Shown here one piece after another: positions 50,260 through 60,653 of a DNA stretch of 64,000 nt; within the stretch, counting starts at the first letter, position 1, and each line of letters begins with the position of its first letter. The stretch is from Mycobacterium florentinum (GTDB taxonomy: Bacteria > Actinomycetota > Actinomycetes > Mycobacteriales > Mycobacteriaceae): contig NZ_AP022576.1 in assembly GCF_010730355.1 (NCBI RefSeq), positions 1,798,001-1,862,000 on the forward strand, given 5' to 3'. Under the pieces are notes generated by a model. The model was given only the letters and a program-made list of their open reading frames with translations, was not told the DNA's origin and made no database searches. The translations under genes were made by a program, and so were the position numbers.

Positions 50260-51381
50260 ATGCGTTTGGGGTGGCCGGTTCGGTGCGGGCTCGCTGCGCT
50301 GTGCGCGGCCATGCTGGTCGCGACGGGCTGCGCGCGGTTCAACGACGCCGCCTCCGCGCCCTTCACCACCGCCCCCGAACTCAAGCCCCAGCCCAGCTCG
50401 ACGCCTCCCCCGCCGCCGCCGTTGCCGCCCACGCCGTTTCCCAAAGCCTGCCCCGCCCCCGGGGTGATGCAGGGCTGCCTGGAGAGCACCAGCGGCCTGA
50501 TCATGGGGCCCGACAGCAAAACCGCTTTGGTCGCCGAGCGCACCACCGGCGCGGTCAAGGAGATCTCCGTCAGCGCCGAGCCCAAGGTGAAACTGGTCAT
50601 CCCGGTCGACGGGTCCGGGGACGGCGGGTTGATGGATATCGTGCTGTCGCCGACCTACTCCCAAGACCGGCTGATGTACGCCTACGTCAGCACGCCCACC
50701 GATAACCGGGTCATCCGCATCGCCGACGGCGATATCCCCAAGGACATCCTGACCGGGATTCCCAAGGGCGCCACCGGGAACACCGGAGCGCTGCTGTTCA
50801 CCAGCCCGACCACGTTGCTGGTACTGACCGGCGACGCCGGTAACCCGGCGATGGCGGCCGATCCGAAATCGTTGGCCGGCAAGGTGCTGCGCATCGAGCA
50901 GCCGACGACGGTCGGTCAGGCGCCGCCGACGACCGCGCTGTCCGGCGTCGGATCGGGCGGCGGATTGTGCGTCGATCCGGTCGACGGCTCGCTGTATGTG
51001 GCCGACCGCACCCCGACCGCGGACCGGTTGCAGCGCATCACCAAAGCCTCGGAGGTCTCCACGGTGTGGACCTGGCCGGACAAGCCGGGCGTGGCCGGAT
51101 GCGCGGCGATGGACGGGACCATCATGGTCAACCTGGTCAACACCAAAATGACGGTGGCGGTAAGGCTTGCGCCGAACACGGGCGCGGTCACCGGTGAACC
51201 CGACGTCGTCCGCAAGGACACCCACGCCCACGCATGGGCCTTGCGCATGTCGCCGGACGGAAACGTTTGGGGCGCCACGATCAACAAGACCGCCGGCGAC
51301 GCCGAGAAGCTTGACGACGTGGTGTTCCCGCTGTTCCCGCAGGGCGGCGGCTTCCCGCGCAACAACGACGACAAGGCTTAG
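50260..51381 (+). CDS. lppZ: Lipoprotein LppZ with beta-propeller domain
   Basis: A 373-residue lipoprotein. The signal peptide is RLGWPVRCGLAALCAAMLVATGC, with the lipid Cys at residue 24, followed by a Pro-rich linker. The rest is a six-bladed propeller of the sorbosone/glucose dehydrogenase type (GLMDIVLSPTYSQDRLMYAYVS, then GGLCVDPVDGSLYVADRTP, then ALRMSPDGNVWGATIN). It matches Rv3006. The ATG at 50260 is chosen because the signal peptide begins there. Rv3007c/Rv3008, next in H37Rv, are missing here, so gatB follows directly. Confidence 0.93.
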   Translation: MRLGWPVRCGLAALCAAMLVATGCARFNDAASAPFTTAPELKPQPSSTPPPPPPLPPTPFPKACPAPGVMQGCLESTSGLIMGPDSKTALVAERTTGAVKEISVSAEPKVKLVIPVDGSGDGGLMDIVLSPTYSQDRLMYAYVSTPTDNRVIRIADGDIPKDILTGIPKGATGNTGALLFTSPTTLLVLTGDAGNPAMAADPKSLAGKVLRIEQPTTVGQAPPTTALSGVGSGGGLCVDPVDGSLYVADRTPTADRLQRITKASEVSTVWTWPDKPGVAGCAAMDGTIMVNLVNTKMTVAVRLAPNTGAVTGEPDVVRKDTHAHAWALRMSPDGNVWGATINKTAGDAEKLDDVVFPLFPQGGGFPRNNDDKA

Positions 51382-51389
51382 TTTTTTTC

Positions 51390-51416
51390 CGCGAGCTGGG
51401 GCACCTCCCGCTCGCG
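51390..51416. repeat. Hairpin between lppZ and gatB
   Basis: CGCGAGC (51390-51396) and GCTCGCG (51410-51416) form a 7-bp stem with a 13-base loop. It directly follows a run of seven T after the lppZ stop. The T-run is on the wrong side for a canonical lppZ terminator. The loop bases GGGGCACCTCCC look like a repeated mycobacterial intergenic sequence. It may end transcription from both converging genes. Confidence 0.45.
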
Positions 51417-51482
51417 AGCGTCACGGTACGGCGGAAATTGGGCCGATTATTGTCCCTGGCGTTACGCTCGCGCTTCCAAGCG

Positions 51483-52994
51483 CTAGGCCTGTCCGCAGGC
51501 GGCCAGTACCAGCTCACGCACCCGGGCCGCGTCAGCCTGACCGCGGGTGGCCTTCATGACCGCGCCGACGATCGCGCCGGCGGCTTGAACTTTGCCGCCG
51601 CGAATCTTTTCCGCCACATCGGGATTGGCGGCCAGGGCCTCGTCGACCGCGGCCTGGGTGACGGAGTCGTCGCGCACCAGCGCCAGACCGCGGTCGGTCA
51701 TCACCTGCTCGGGTTCGCCCTCTCCGGCGAGCACACCCTCGACAACCTGGCGGGCCAGCTTGTTGGACAGCTTGCCCTCGTCGACCAGTGCGATCACCGC
51801 GGCGACCTGGGCGGGCGTGATGGCCAACTCGTCCAACTCGATGTTCGCCTCATTGGCCTTCTGCACCAGGAAGTTTCCCCACCAGGAACGCGCCTGGGTG
51901 CTGGACGCGCCGTGCTTGATGGTCGCGGTGACCAACTCGACCGCGCCGGCGTTGACGAGATCGCGCATCACCTCGTCGGATACCCCCCACTCTTCCTGAA
52001 TCCGCTTGCGGCTCAACCAGGGCAGCTCGGGGATCGTCTGGCGTAATTGCTCGACCAGTTCGCGGCTGGGCGCGACGGGTTCCAGGTCGGGCTCGGGGAA
52101 ATACCGATAGTCCTGCGCGGTTTCCTTGGCGCGGCCCGCGCTGGTGGTGCCGCCGGCCTCCTGAAAGTGCCGGGTTTCCTGGGTGATTGAGCCGCCGGAC
52201 ACCAGAACGGCGGCCTGGCGCTGCATTTCGTAGCGCACCGCGACCTCGACGCTTTTCAGCGAGTTGACGTTCTTGGTCTCGGTCCGGGTGCCGAACTCGG
52301 TCGCACCGGTCGGCTTCAGCGAGACATTGGAATCACAACGCATCGACCCCTGGTCCATCCGGACGTCGGATACTTCCAAGGCACGCAACAAGTCTCGCAA
52401 TGCCGTCACGTAAGCCCGGGCGATCTGCGGCGCGCGGGCCCCGGCTCCCTCGATGGGCTTGGTGACGATCTCGATCAGCGGCACGCCGGCGCGGTTGTAG
52501 TCGATCAGCGACGTCGTCGCGCCGTGGATGCGTCCGGTCTCGCTGCCCAGGTGGGTGAGCTTGCCGGTGTCCTCTTCCATGTGCGCGCGTTCGATCTCGA
52601 CCCGCCAGGTGGTGCCGTCTTCCAGCGGCGCCTCGAGGTAGCCGTTGATGGCGATCGGCTCGTCGTACTGCGAGATCTGGTAGTTCTTCGGCATGTCCGG
52701 GTAGAAGTAGTTCTTTCGGGCGAACCGGCACCACGGCACGATCTCGCAATTCAGTGCCAGCCCGATGCGAATCGCCGACTCCACGGCCGCCTGGTTGAGC
52801 ACGGGCAGCGAGCCGGGCAGCCCCAGGCACACCGGGCACACCTGGGTGTTGGGTTCGGCGCCGAAGGTGGTGGAGCAGCCGCAGAACATCTTGGTCGCGG
52901 TGGACAGCTCGACGTGCACCTCCAGCCCGAGCACGGGATCGAAACGAGCGATGACGTCGTCGTAATCCAGCAGCTCGGCGGAAGTCACAGTCAT
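51483..52994 (-). CDS. gatB: Aspartyl/glutamyl-tRNA amidotransferase subunit B
   Basis: GatB binds mischarged Glu-tRNA-Gln (and Asp-tRNA-Asn), phosphorylates the acyl group and, with GatA and GatC, makes the amide form. The 503-residue protein begins around the zinc-binding region [20 protein letters not shown], with LGLEVHVEL just before it and [18 protein letters not shown] after. A YqeY-like tail domain follows. The ATG at 52994 follows AGGA at 8 bases. In H37Rv it is next to pfkA; here three extra genes lie between. Confidence 0.97.
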   Translation of the reverse strand: MTVTSAELLDYDDVIARFDPVLGLEVHVELSTATKMFCGCSTTFGAEPNTQVCPVCLGLPGSLPVLNQAAVESAIRIGLALNCEIVPWCRFARKNYFYPDMPKNYQISQYDEPIAINGYLEAPLEDGTTWRVEIERAHMEEDTGKLTHLGSETGRIHGATTSLIDYNRAGVPLIEIVTKPIEGAGARAPQIARAYVTALRDLLRALEVSDVRMDQGSMRCDSNVSLKPTGATEFGTRTETKNVNSLKSVEVAVRYEMQRQAAVLVSGGSITQETRHFQEAGGTTSAGRAKETAQDYRYFPEPDLEPVAPSRELVEQLRQTIPELPWLSRKRIQEEWGVSDEVMRDLVNAGAVELVTATIKHGASSTQARSWWGNFLVQKANEANIELDELAITPAQVAAVIALVDEGKLSNKLARQVVEGVLAGEGEPEQVMTDRGLALVRDDSVTQAAVDEALAANPDVAEKIRGGKVQAAGAIVGAVMKATRGQADAARVRELVLAACGQA

Positions 52995-53067
52995 GGAAAA
53001 GATCCTAATGGTGGCCGGGCGAACCGCAGGGCCGGGCACATTGGCGCACGCTCACGACGAGCGGGGT

Positions 53068-54195
53068 TCACGCCGGGGCAGCCCGCCCCACGGGCCTGCC
53101 GGCGGCAATGTCGCCCACCGCGGCCGCCATCTCTAGATAGGCGCGGCGGCTCTGGTTGCTCAGCCGGTCAAGCCCGAGTTCCTTGCCCTCGCGGATGTGC
53201 CGATCGAATGGCAGCACGACGGTGGCGGCGACGCGAGCCGACAACGACTCGAGTTCCTTGCTGGCCACGCCGTCCAGCTTGGCCGGCTCGGTGTAGTTCA
53301 AGGCAAGCACCGTCGAGTGCATCAAGCGCCGATATCCGTTGTTCGACAACCACTCCAGTGTTGTCCTGGTCTTGCGCACCGCATCGATGGAGGTCCCGCT
53401 GACCACCACCAGGGCTCGCGCCTCGGGCAGAACGGCGTCCATCACATGAGAGTTGATCGCCTTGACGCAATCCACCAGCACCACCGAATAGTGTTTGCGC
53501 AGAATCGAGAATGCCTTGGCAATGTCCTGGCGCTCCAGCCGCCAGTCGGTGCGGCCGTAGTCGGGCAGCCCGAGCACCTCCAGGCCGAAGCTGTTCATGT
53601 GGGTGTGCGCCCGCACCTGCGCATACCGGGTCACCGAATCGCGGGCGAGCAGATCGGCCAGGCTCAGCGGGTTGCGGCGACCGTGGCGCTGCGCCAGGTC
53701 GCCGGCGTCGATGTCGACGGCGAGGACGCGGTCGCCGCGCGCCTGCGCCAACGTCGATCCGAGCGCCTCGACCACCGCGGTCTTGCCGACGCCACCCTTG
53801 AAGTTCAGCACCGCGACCGGAAACGCGCCGCCGACGGCGGCACCGATGCGTTCCCGCAGTTGCTGTTCGTACACGGCGTCCTTGCCCGGGCCGACGTCGA
53901 TGCCGGTCACCCGGCGGAGCACCTCGCGCCAGCCGGGCCCGCTCGGCCTCGCGTTGTCCCGGTGGTCCAGGCCGTCGAGGGCGGTCCCGCCCAGCGTGAG
54001 TTCGCGGCGAAACGGCGCGACGCGCCGCGCCCGGATCAGCAGGGCGGGCGTCGGGCGCCCGGACGGACGGTTGCGCGGCTCGGGCACCGTGGGTGCCGTC
54101 GGGTCGGCGTCGGTGCGCCAACGCGGTGGGCCCGCCGGATACACCGGAGCGGCGGGCAGGGAATTGACGCCGCGAACCCCTTCGCGGTTACTCAT
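53068..54195 (-). CDS. EspI-like MinD/ParA-family ATPase
   Basis: A 375-residue protein. After a Pro/Arg-rich N-terminal region of about 130 residues comes a deviant Walker A motif, VLNFKGGVGKTAVVEALGS, then LAVDIDAGDLAQRHG (switch I), YSVVLVDCV (Walker B) and VLPFDRHIREG near the C-terminus. The layout resembles EspI (Rv3876) and other MinD/ParA-like ATPases tied to type VII secretion, but no ESX genes are nearby. The ATG at 54195 has a weak ribosome binding site. It follows the GMC gene by 65 bases. The cellular role is not known. Confidence 0.85.
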   Translation of the reverse strand: MSNREGVRGVNSLPAAPVYPAGPPRWRTDADPTAPTVPEPRNRPSGRPTPALLIRARRVAPFRRELTLGGTALDGLDHRDNARPSGPGWREVLRRVTGIDVGPGKDAVYEQQLRERIGAAVGGAFPVAVLNFKGGVGKTAVVEALGSTLAQARGDRVLAVDIDAGDLAQRHGRRNPLSLADLLARDSVTRYAQVRAHTHMNSFGLEVLGLPDYGRTDWRLERQDIAKAFSILRKHYSVVLVDCVKAINSHVMDAVLPEARALVVVSGTSIDAVRKTRTTLEWLSNNGYRRLMHSTVLALNYTEPAKLDGVASKELESLSARVAATVVLPFDRHIREGKELGLDRLSNQSRRAYLEMAAAVGDIAAGRPVGRAAPA

Positions 54196-54260
54196 AGCCG
54201 CTGGGGTAGCCGTTTCGGCCCGCCAGCTAAACCAGAAGACGGTGCGCGCCGCGGCGGGGG

Positions 54261-55889
54261 TTAGACCCGGTGGGCTTTCTTGAGGATCCGCGCGGCGCGT
54301 TCCCCGATGACCACACAGGGCGCCATGGTGTTGGTAATGGTGATCTGCGGCATGATCGAGCCGTCGGCCACCCTGAGGTTCTCGATTCCGTAGACCTTGA
54401 GATCGCCGTCGACAACCGACATCGCATCGCGGCCCATTTTGGCGGTGCCGACCTGGTGGAAAAATGTGGTGGCCGCGTCCCGGACGAACTCTTCCAGTTC
54501 TTTTCCCCGCAGGTTGCCCGGCATGACTTCGCGTTTCACGTACGGGCGCAGCGGCGCGCTGTTGGCGATCTCGCGGCACCACTGCACGCAGGCGACGGCC
54601 TTTCGCACATCGTCGGGATCGGCCAGCGTGTTGTCCTCGATGCGGAGCGGATCCGTCGGGCCGGGCCCGCCCAGCCGCACCCGGCCCCGGCTCTTCGGAT
54701 GGGCAATCGCGGCGTGGAAGGTCCATCCCGTTTCGGGAAGGCCGAACCGGGCCGCCGTCTTGTCGGTGGCATAAGGCATCTCCACCTGCCAGGCGAAGAC
54801 GTCCGGATGGGTGAGCCCGTACGCCTCCGTCTGACCCAGCACGACGACTTCGGCCGCATTGTTGCGCGGTGGTTGCGGCTCGCGGTACTCCCAGATGCAG
54901 TCGAAGGCAACGTGGTCTTGCAGGTTGCGGCCGACGCCGGGCAGGTGTTGGCGCACCGGAATCCCGAAGCGGCCCAGCTCGTCTTGATCTCCGATACCGG
55001 AGAGCATCAGCACCTTGGCCGTGTTGTTCGCGCCCAGCGACAGCACGACTTCGGCGTCGGCATCGACGCGGTGGGTCGCCCCGTGCTGGCGAATTTCGAC
55101 GCCAACCGCCTTGCCGTCCTCGACGACGACCCGCTGCACGATCGCATGGGTGAGGACGGTGAGGTTGGGCCGGTCCATCAACGGGAAGACATATGAGCGA
55201 AACACGGACTCCCGCTGGCCATTTCGGATCCGGACATCACCGAGCGCCGCGCCTGCGGTAGCCTCCATCAGCCGCCCGTTGGCGGACGGGTACACCTTGG
55301 TGCCGGTGGCCGACGCCGCATCGAGCGTCGCCAGCGCCAGCGGGTTGGGGTCCGGTGGCGGCTGGACGAAAACGGGCCCGCCGCTTCCGCGGTAGGCAGG
55401 ATCCGGGTCGCCCTGCCAGTCTTCGATGTCTCGATAGATGCCGAGCACGGACTCGTAGTTCCATGCCGTATCCCCGGCTTCGGCGGCGAAATGGTCCCAA
55501 TCGTCGCGGTGGGCCCGGATCCACGCCATCACGTTGATGCTCGAGCTCCCGCCCAGCACCTTGCCCATCGAGTAGGCGATCGAGCGGTCGTTGATGTGCG
55601 GGTTCGGTTCGCCGGCGAAGCCCCAGTCACGCTCGGAACCGAGGTTGGCGGGCCATTGTCCGGGGGCGACGACTTCGGCGACGTTGTCGTCGCCGCCGGC
55701 CTCGACCAGCAGCACGTCGGCATCGGGGTTCTCGGCCAACCTGCGCGCGACAACCGAGCCCGACGAACCCGAACCGCACACGATGAAGTCGTAGCGCGGC
55801 TTCAGCGCGGCCGTCAGCCTGCCCTGGTTCGCCGCGACACGCGTGGCCAGCGTCCGGTCCACGTTGAATTCGATTGCCGTGTCTCGCAT
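54261..55889 (-). CDS. GMC-family FAD oxidoreductase
   Basis: A 542-residue flavoprotein of the glucose-methanol-choline family, probably an alcohol or choline-type dehydrogenase. The FAD motif FIVCGSGSSGSVVARRLAE lies near residue 35. The GMC signature region shows YSMGKVLGGSSSINVM, and the C-terminal active-site region shows FFHQVGTAKMGRDAMSVVDG and PQITITNTMAP. The ATG at 55889 follows GGGGGGGAA. The frame extends upstream but only as shadow sequence. It lies 104 bases after an AraC-type regulator on the same strand, suggesting activation by it. The substrate is unknown. Confidence 0.92.
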   Translation of the reverse strand: MRDTAIEFNVDRTLATRVAANQGRLTAALKPRYDFIVCGSGSSGSVVARRLAENPDADVLLVEAGGDDNVAEVVAPGQWPANLGSERDWGFAGEPNPHINDRSIAYSMGKVLGGSSSINVMAWIRAHRDDWDHFAAEAGDTAWNYESVLGIYRDIEDWQGDPDPAYRGSGGPVFVQPPPDPNPLALATLDAASATGTKVYPSANGRLMEATAGAALGDVRIRNGQRESVFRSYVFPLMDRPNLTVLTHAIVQRVVVEDGKAVGVEIRQHGATHRVDADAEVVLSLGANNTAKVLMLSGIGDQDELGRFGIPVRQHLPGVGRNLQDHVAFDCIWEYREPQPPRNNAAEVVVLGQTEAYGLTHPDVFAWQVEMPYATDKTAARFGLPETGWTFHAAIAHPKSRGRVRLGGPGPTDPLRIEDNTLADPDDVRKAVACVQWCREIANSAPLRPYVKREVMPGNLRGKELEEFVRDAATTFFHQVGTAKMGRDAMSVVDGDLKVYGIENLRVADGSIMPQITITNTMAPCVVIGERAARILKKAHRV

Positions 55890-55993
55890 TTCCCCCCCGC
55901 GTGTGGCGTTTTCTCTCTCACCGCCCACTATCGGCCGCTCCCCGATGCGCGTCTTGCCCGCGCGCGCCAAGAACTTGCCGACTCGCGCAGCGC

Positions 55994-56974
55994 TCAGCTC
56001 AACGCCCAGGCGCGGTACTCCCGCGGCGAAAGGCCGTGCGCGGCCTTGAACAACCGGGAGAAGTGCGCGGCATTGACCAGGCCCCAGCGTGCACCGATCA
56101 CACCGACCGGAACCGCGACCAACTCGGCGTTCGCGAGGTCCTTGCGGCAGTGCTCGATCCTGCGGTTCCTGATCCACTCGGTGACGGTGTGACCGTCGGT
56201 TTCGAACAGCCGCTGCAGCTGGCGAAGCGAGAGGTGAAACGCCGCCGCGATCGCCATCCCGTCCAGCCCGGGATCGCCGAGGTTTCGTTCGACGAAGCCG
56301 AATATCCGCAGCATCAAGTCGGGTTGGACCCGACTGCGCCCCTCCGGACGCGCCCGCGCCAACTGCTCGCACAGCGACGCCTCGAGCATGTCGAACAGCG
56401 CATCGGCCAACCGGATGCTCGCGGTCTGGGGTTCTTTGATGGTTTGGCGGCCGAGCTCGACGAGGAAGGGAGCCAGCAGCGCGCCCGCTCCCACCCGACC
56501 GTCGAAACGTCGAGCCGTGAGCCGGGACAGTTGCGCCGGCGGGATCCGCACCAATTGCCGCGGCAGTATCGCGCTGTACATGTGGAAATCCCCGCTCACC
56601 GCGAAATCGAACGGTCGGGTGGTGTCGTAGAACACATAGTCGCCCGGCGACAGGTTTGCCTGGCGGCCGTCCTGACTGATCACGCAGCCACCCGCGACAT
56701 GCACGGCGACCTTCAGATACTCGGGACCGTGGTGCTCGATGAGCTGCGGGGCCGCGCGCGACAGCTGGCGGGGAGTGCGGCGCAACACGATGTCACCACT
56801 GAAGTGCAGCCGGTTCATCCGCACCGTGCCGAGATTGGACGTTTCCACTTTTGCCCGGAAGGAGTCGGCATCGCCGATCGACAGCGCCACCGGAACGAAG
56901 GTGTCGCCGACCAGCCGGTGAACCGTCTCGACGCGCGCCGCCGCCGTCGGCCGCACGCATTTACTGTCGGTCAT
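55994..56974 (-). CDS. AraC-family transcriptional regulator
   Basis: A 326-residue regulator with an N-terminal AraC-binding-like sensor domain (VAVHVAGGCVISQDGRQANL and LSPGDYVFYDTTRPFDF). The C-terminal double HTH domain reads DGMAIAAAFHLSLRQLQRLFE and WGLVNAAHFSRLFKAAHGLSPREYR. The type resembles activators of alcohol or fatty acid oxidation genes. The ATG at 56974 is taken. It is followed directly by the GMC oxidoreductase, its most likely target. It lies next to pfkA with a 46-base gap. Confidence 0.9.
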   Translation of the reverse strand: MTDSKCVRPTAAARVETVHRLVGDTFVPVALSIGDADSFRAKVETSNLGTVRMNRLHFSGDIVLRRTPRQLSRAAPQLIEHHGPEYLKVAVHVAGGCVISQDGRQANLSPGDYVFYDTTRPFDFAVSGDFHMYSAILPRQLVRIPPAQLSRLTARRFDGRVGAGALLAPFLVELGRQTIKEPQTASIRLADALFDMLEASLCEQLARARPEGRSRVQPDLMLRIFGFVERNLGDPGLDGMAIAAAFHLSLRQLQRLFETDGHTVTEWIRNRRIEHCRKDLANAELVAVPVGVIGARWGLVNAAHFSRLFKAAHGLSPREYRAWALS

Positions 56975-57020
56975 GAACCGTGCAACGCCTCGTCCGCGCG
57001 GTTTGTTCACCGCCCGGATG

Positions 57021-58052
57021 TCAGCCGAAGAAGGCGGCGGCCTCGTCGTGGCGGGCCTCGGGCACCAGCTTGAGGTGGCGCGTCGCGTCGGCCAGCGAGA
57101 CCCGGCCGATGTCCTGCCCTTGCAACGACACCATCTGGCCGTATTCGCCGGCGTGCGCGGCGTCGGCGGCGTTGACCCCGAACCGGGTGGCCAGCACGCG
57201 GTCGTAGGCGGTCGGGATACCGCCGCGCTGCACATGGCCCAGCACGGTCACGCGAACTTCCTTGTTGATCCGCTTCTCCACCGCAACGGCCAGCTGCTGG
57301 GCAATGCCGGTGAATTTCTCGTGGCCGAATTCGTCAATCCCGCCCTCCCGCAACGGGATCGAACCAGGGATCGGCTTGGCTCCCTCGGCCACCACGCAGA
57401 TGAAGTGCGAATCCCCGCGCTGGAAGCGGCGTTTGACGAGCCGGCACACATCCTCGATATCGAAGGGCTGCTCGGGAATCAGCGTCATGTGCGCCCCGGA
57501 GGCCAGCCCGGCGTTCAACGCGATCCAGCCGGCGTGGCGGCCCATCACCTCCACCAGCATCACCCGCTGGTGAGACTCGGCGGTGCTGTGCAGGCGGTCG
57601 ATGGCGTCGGTGGCCACGGTCAGCGCGGTGTCGTGACCGAAAGTCACGTCGGTGCAGTCGATGTCGTTGTCGATCGTCTTCGGCACGCCGACCACGGGAA
57701 CGTTCTCCTCCGACAGCCAGTTCGCGGCCGTCAGCGTGCCTTCGCCGCCGATCGGGATGAGCACATCGATGCCGTTGTCGTCGAGGGTCTGCTTGATCTG
57801 GTCCAGCCCGGCGCGCAGCTTATCGGGGTGCACGCGGGCGGTGCCCAGCACCGTCCCGCCCTTGGCCAGCAGCCGGTCGTTGCGGTCGTCGTTCTGCAGC
57901 TGGATGCGCCGGTTCTCCAGCAACCCGCGCCAGCCGTCTTGGAAACCGACCACCGATGAGCCGTACCGGGCGTCGCAGGTGCGCACCACCGCCCGGATTA
58001 CCGCGTTAAGCCCCGGACAGTCGCCGCCGCCGGTGAGAATTCCGATCCGCAT
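57021..58052 (-). CDS. pfkA: 6-phosphofructokinase
   Basis: PfkA phosphorylates fructose 6-phosphate in glycolysis. The 343-residue protein has the nucleotide motif [20 protein letters not shown] and the [13 protein letters not shown] loop, followed by [22 protein letters not shown]. The ATP-loop residues GGEGTL and [14 protein letters not shown] suggest an ATP-type or a mixed-type enzyme; H37Rv PfkA is ATP-dependent. The ATG at 58052 gives the same length as the M. tuberculosis protein. It lies 54 bases after gatA. Confidence 0.95.
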   Translation of the reverse strand: MRIGILTGGGDCPGLNAVIRAVVRTCDARYGSSVVGFQDGWRGLLENRRIQLQNDDRNDRLLAKGGTVLGTARVHPDKLRAGLDQIKQTLDDNGIDVLIPIGGEGTLTAANWLSEENVPVVGVPKTIDNDIDCTDVTFGHDTALTVATDAIDRLHSTAESHQRVMLVEVMGRHAGWIALNAGLASGAHMTLIPEQPFDIEDVCRLVKRRFQRGDSHFICVVAEGAKPIPGSIPLREGGIDEFGHEKFTGIAQQLAVAVEKRINKEVRVTVLGHVQRGGIPTAYDRVLATRFGVNAADAAHAGEYGQMVSLQGQDIGRVSLADATRHLKLVPEARHDEAAAFFG

Positions 58053-58106
58053 CTGTTCATCTTGCCCGCACCTGCGCTCCACGGCGCGATGTGGGGCACC
58101 GCACAG

Positions 58107-59594
58107 CTAAACCGTCGGCGCCGCCGGCAACGGTCCGCGCGCCGCCTCGTAGGCGGCACCGACGCGATAGAGGCGGTCGTCGGCCAGCGCCGGCGCCATG
58201 ATCTGCAGACCCACCGGCAGCTGGTCATCCGGCGACAGCCCCGACGGCACCGACATCCCGCAATGGCCGGCCAGGTTCAGCGGCAGTGTGCACAGGTCGA
58301 ACAGGTACATGGCCAGCGGATCGTCTACCTTCTCCCCCAGCCGGAACGCGGTGGTCGGGGTGGCCGGCGACACCAGAACGTCGACGGATTTGTAGGCCTC
58401 GTCGAGATCGCGGGCGATCAGGGTGCGCACTTTCTGCGCCTGGTTGTAGTAGGCGTCGTAGTAGCCTGCCGAGAGCGCGTAGGCACCAATCATGATGCGG
58501 CGCTTGACCTCTGGTCCGAAGCCGGCGGCCCGGGTCAGTGCCATCACTTCCTCGGCGCTGTGACTACCGTCGTCACCGACCCGCAGCCCGTAACGCATCG
58601 CATCGAAGCGTGCCAGGTTGCTCGACACCTCCGACGGCAGGATCAGGTAGTAGGCCGCCAGCGCGTAATCGAAGTGCGGGCAATCGACTTCGCTCACCTG
58701 CGCGCCCAGCGCGGTCAGCTGCCGCACCGCCTCCTCGAACGACGCCAACACTCCGGGTTGGTAGCCCTCGCCGCGCAGCTGGGAGACCACACCGATCCGC
58801 ACGCCCTTCAGATCGCCGGCCGCACCGGCCCTGGCGGCGCCGACCACGTCGGGCACCGCGGCATCGATGGAGGTGGAGTCCATCCGGTCATGGCCGGCGA
58901 TCACCTGATGCAGCAGCGCGGTGTCCAGCACGGTGCGCGCGCAGGGGCCACCTTGATCCAGCGACGACGCGCAGGCCACCAGGCCGTAGCGGGACACCGT
59001 GCCGTAGGTGGGCTTGACCCCGACGGTCGCGGTCAGCGCGGCGGGCTGGCGAATCGAGCCCCCGGTGTCGGTGCCGATGGCCAGCGGCGCCTGGAAAGCG
59101 GCCAGGGCCGCCGCGCTGCCACCGCCCGAGCCACCGGGCACCCTCTCGAGGTCCCACGGGTTACGGGTGGGGCCGTAGGCCGAGTTCTCCGTCGACGAGC
59201 CCATCGCGAACTCGTCCATGTTGGTCTTGCCCAGGATCGGGATGCCGGCCGCGCGCAGCCGCGCGGTGACGGTGGCGTCGTACGGCGAACGCCAGCCCTC
59301 CAGGATCTTGGAACCGCAGGTCGTGGGCATGTCGACGGTCGTGAACACGTCTTTGAGCGCCAACGGAACGCCGGCCAGCGCCGAGGGCAGCCGCTCACCG
59401 GCCGCCACCGCTTCGTCGACCGCGGCCGCCGCCGAGAGCGCTTCGTCTGCGGCGACGTGCAGAAACGCGCTGTAGCGGTCGTCGGTCTCCGCGATCCGGT
59501 CCAGGCAGGCCTGGGTGATCTCGACCGACGACAGCTCCTTGGTGGCGACCTTGGCGGCCAGCGTCGCGGCGTCGGATCGGATGATCTCGTTCAC
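58107..59594 (-). CDS. gatA: Glutamyl-tRNA(Gln) amidotransferase subunit A
   Basis: GatA hydrolyses glutamine to supply ammonia to GatB. The 495-residue amidase-signature protein has the catalytic Lys in [10 protein letters not shown], the Ser-rich segment [16 protein letters not shown] with the nucleophile region and the cis-Ser/Ser in [13 protein letters not shown]. The GTG at 59594 overlaps the gatC stop (GTGA) and gives the family N-terminus [13 protein letters not shown]. With gatC and gatB it serves the tRNA-Gln and tRNA-Glu genes in this window. Confidence 0.97.
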   Translation of the reverse strand: MNEIIRSDAATLAAKVATKELSSVEITQACLDRIAETDDRYSAFLHVAADEALSAAAAVDEAVAAGERLPSALAGVPLALKDVFTTVDMPTTCGSKILEGWRSPYDATVTARLRAAGIPILGKTNMDEFAMGSSTENSAYGPTRNPWDLERVPGGSGGGSAAALAAFQAPLAIGTDTGGSIRQPAALTATVGVKPTYGTVSRYGLVACASSLDQGGPCARTVLDTALLHQVIAGHDRMDSTSIDAAVPDVVGAARAGAAGDLKGVRIGVVSQLRGEGYQPGVLASFEEAVRQLTALGAQVSEVDCPHFDYALAAYYLILPSEVSSNLARFDAMRYGLRVGDDGSHSAEEVMALTRAAGFGPEVKRRIMIGAYALSAGYYDAYYNQAQKVRTLIARDLDEAYKSVDVLVSPATPTTAFRLGEKVDDPLAMYLFDLCTLPLNLAGHCGMSVPSGLSPDDQLPVGLQIMAPALADDRLYRVGAAYEAARGPLPAAPTV

Positions 59595-59890
59595 TCGCTG
59601 TCCCCCAGGATCTGCGGGACGGCGAACCGGCCGTCGACGGCCTCGGGCGCCGCGGCCAGCGCCTCCTGCTGGGTCAGGCACGGCATGATCTCGTCCGGGC
59701 GGGTGACGTTGACATCCTTGAGCGGATTGTCGGTCGCCTCGACGCCGGTGACGTCGACCGCCTGGATCTGGCTGACGTGGGTCAGGATGGCGTCGAGTTG
59801 GCCGGCGTAGCTGTCCAGCTCGGTATCGGTCAACGCCAGCCGGGCCAGCCTGGCCAGGTGCGCGACCTCGTCGCGGGAGATCTGGGACAC
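59591..59890 (-). CDS. gatC: Glutamyl-tRNA(Gln) amidotransferase subunit C
   Basis: GatC is a 99-residue small subunit that stabilises the GatCAB complex. It reads [20 protein letters not shown] at the N-terminus and has the typical [18 protein letters not shown] and VPQILGDSE ending. The GTG at 59890 is chosen; the longer frame upstream is shadow sequence in the ACT-domain gene. It is the first gene of the gatC-gatA-pfkA run and is divergent from the ACT-domain gene across about 105 bases. Confidence 0.95.
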   Translation of the reverse strand: MSQISRDEVAHLARLARLALTDTELDSYAGQLDAILTHVSQIQAVDVTGVEATDNPLKDVNVTRPDEIMPCLTQQEALAAAPEAVDGRFAVPQILGDSE

Positions 59891-59995
59891 GAGCGAAAAG
59901 CCTAACCGGAATGCCGCCGCCACCTTGGACCGCGCCCCGCCCGCGCCCCGCGCTGCGGAAATGCCGTCGGCGCGGCTCTGTGCAAAAGTGGGCGC

Positions 59996-60652
59996 GTGCC
60001 GTCGTATCTGTTGCGCATCGAGCTCGTCGACCGCCCGGGAAGCCTGGGCGCGCTGGCGGTGGCGCTCGGTTCGGTGGGCGCCGACATCCTGTCGCTCGAC
60101 GTCGTGGAGCGCAGCGCGGGGTACGCGACCGACGACCTGGTCATCGAACTGCCCGCCGGCGCGATGCCCGACACGCTGATCACCGCGGCCGAATCGCTGA
60201 GCGGCGTGCGGGTGGACAGCGTGCGCCCGCACACCGGGCTGCTGGAGGCACACCGCGAGCTCGAACTGCTCGACCACGTCGCCGCCGCCAAGGACAACGA
60301 GGAGCGGCTGCAGGTCTTGGCCGACGAGGCGCCCCGGGTGCTGCGGGTGAGCTGGTGCACGGTGCTGCGCGGTTCCGAAGGGGAGGTGCAGCGCCTCGCG
60401 GCCAGCCCGGGCGCGCCGGAAACCCGCGCGGTGTCGGCTCCCTGGCTGCCGATCCAGGAGGCCGCGACGCTGGACGGCACCGCCGACTGGGTGCCGCAGG
60501 CCTGGCGCGACATGGACATCACCATGGTCGCCGCGCCGCTGGGCGACCCGCACACCGCGGTGGTACTGGGCCGTCCGGGTCCCGAATTCCGGCCGTCGGA
60601 GGTGGCCCGCCTGGGTTACCTGGCCGGGATCGTCGCCACCATGCTGCACTGA
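59996..60652 (+). CDS. ACT-domain protein
   Basis: A 218-residue protein with an N-terminal ACT domain ([34 protein letters not shown]), which usually binds amino acids, and a C-terminal region resembling a GAF-like fold. It matches Rv3013. The GTG at 59996 is the start. It is divergent from gatC. The regulated partner is not known. It is the last gene here in M. tuberculosis order; next in H37Rv would be ligA. Confidence 0.85.
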   Translation: MPSYLLRIELVDRPGSLGALAVALGSVGADILSLDVVERSAGYATDDLVIELPAGAMPDTLITAAESLSGVRVDSVRPHTGLLEAHRELELLDHVAAAKDNEERLQVLADEAPRVLRVSWCTVLRGSEGEVQRLAASPGAPETRAVSAPWLPIQEAATLDGTADWVPQAWRDMDITMVAAPLGDPHTAVVLGRPGPEFRPSEVARLGYLAGIVATMLH

Positions 60653-60653
60653 A

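Noticed and set aside
54261..56372. Longer GMC oxidoreductase with about 160 extra N-terminal residues
   Set aside because: The extension overlaps the AraC gene in another frame and is Arg/Gly-rich; a good ATG with a ribosome site is at 55889.
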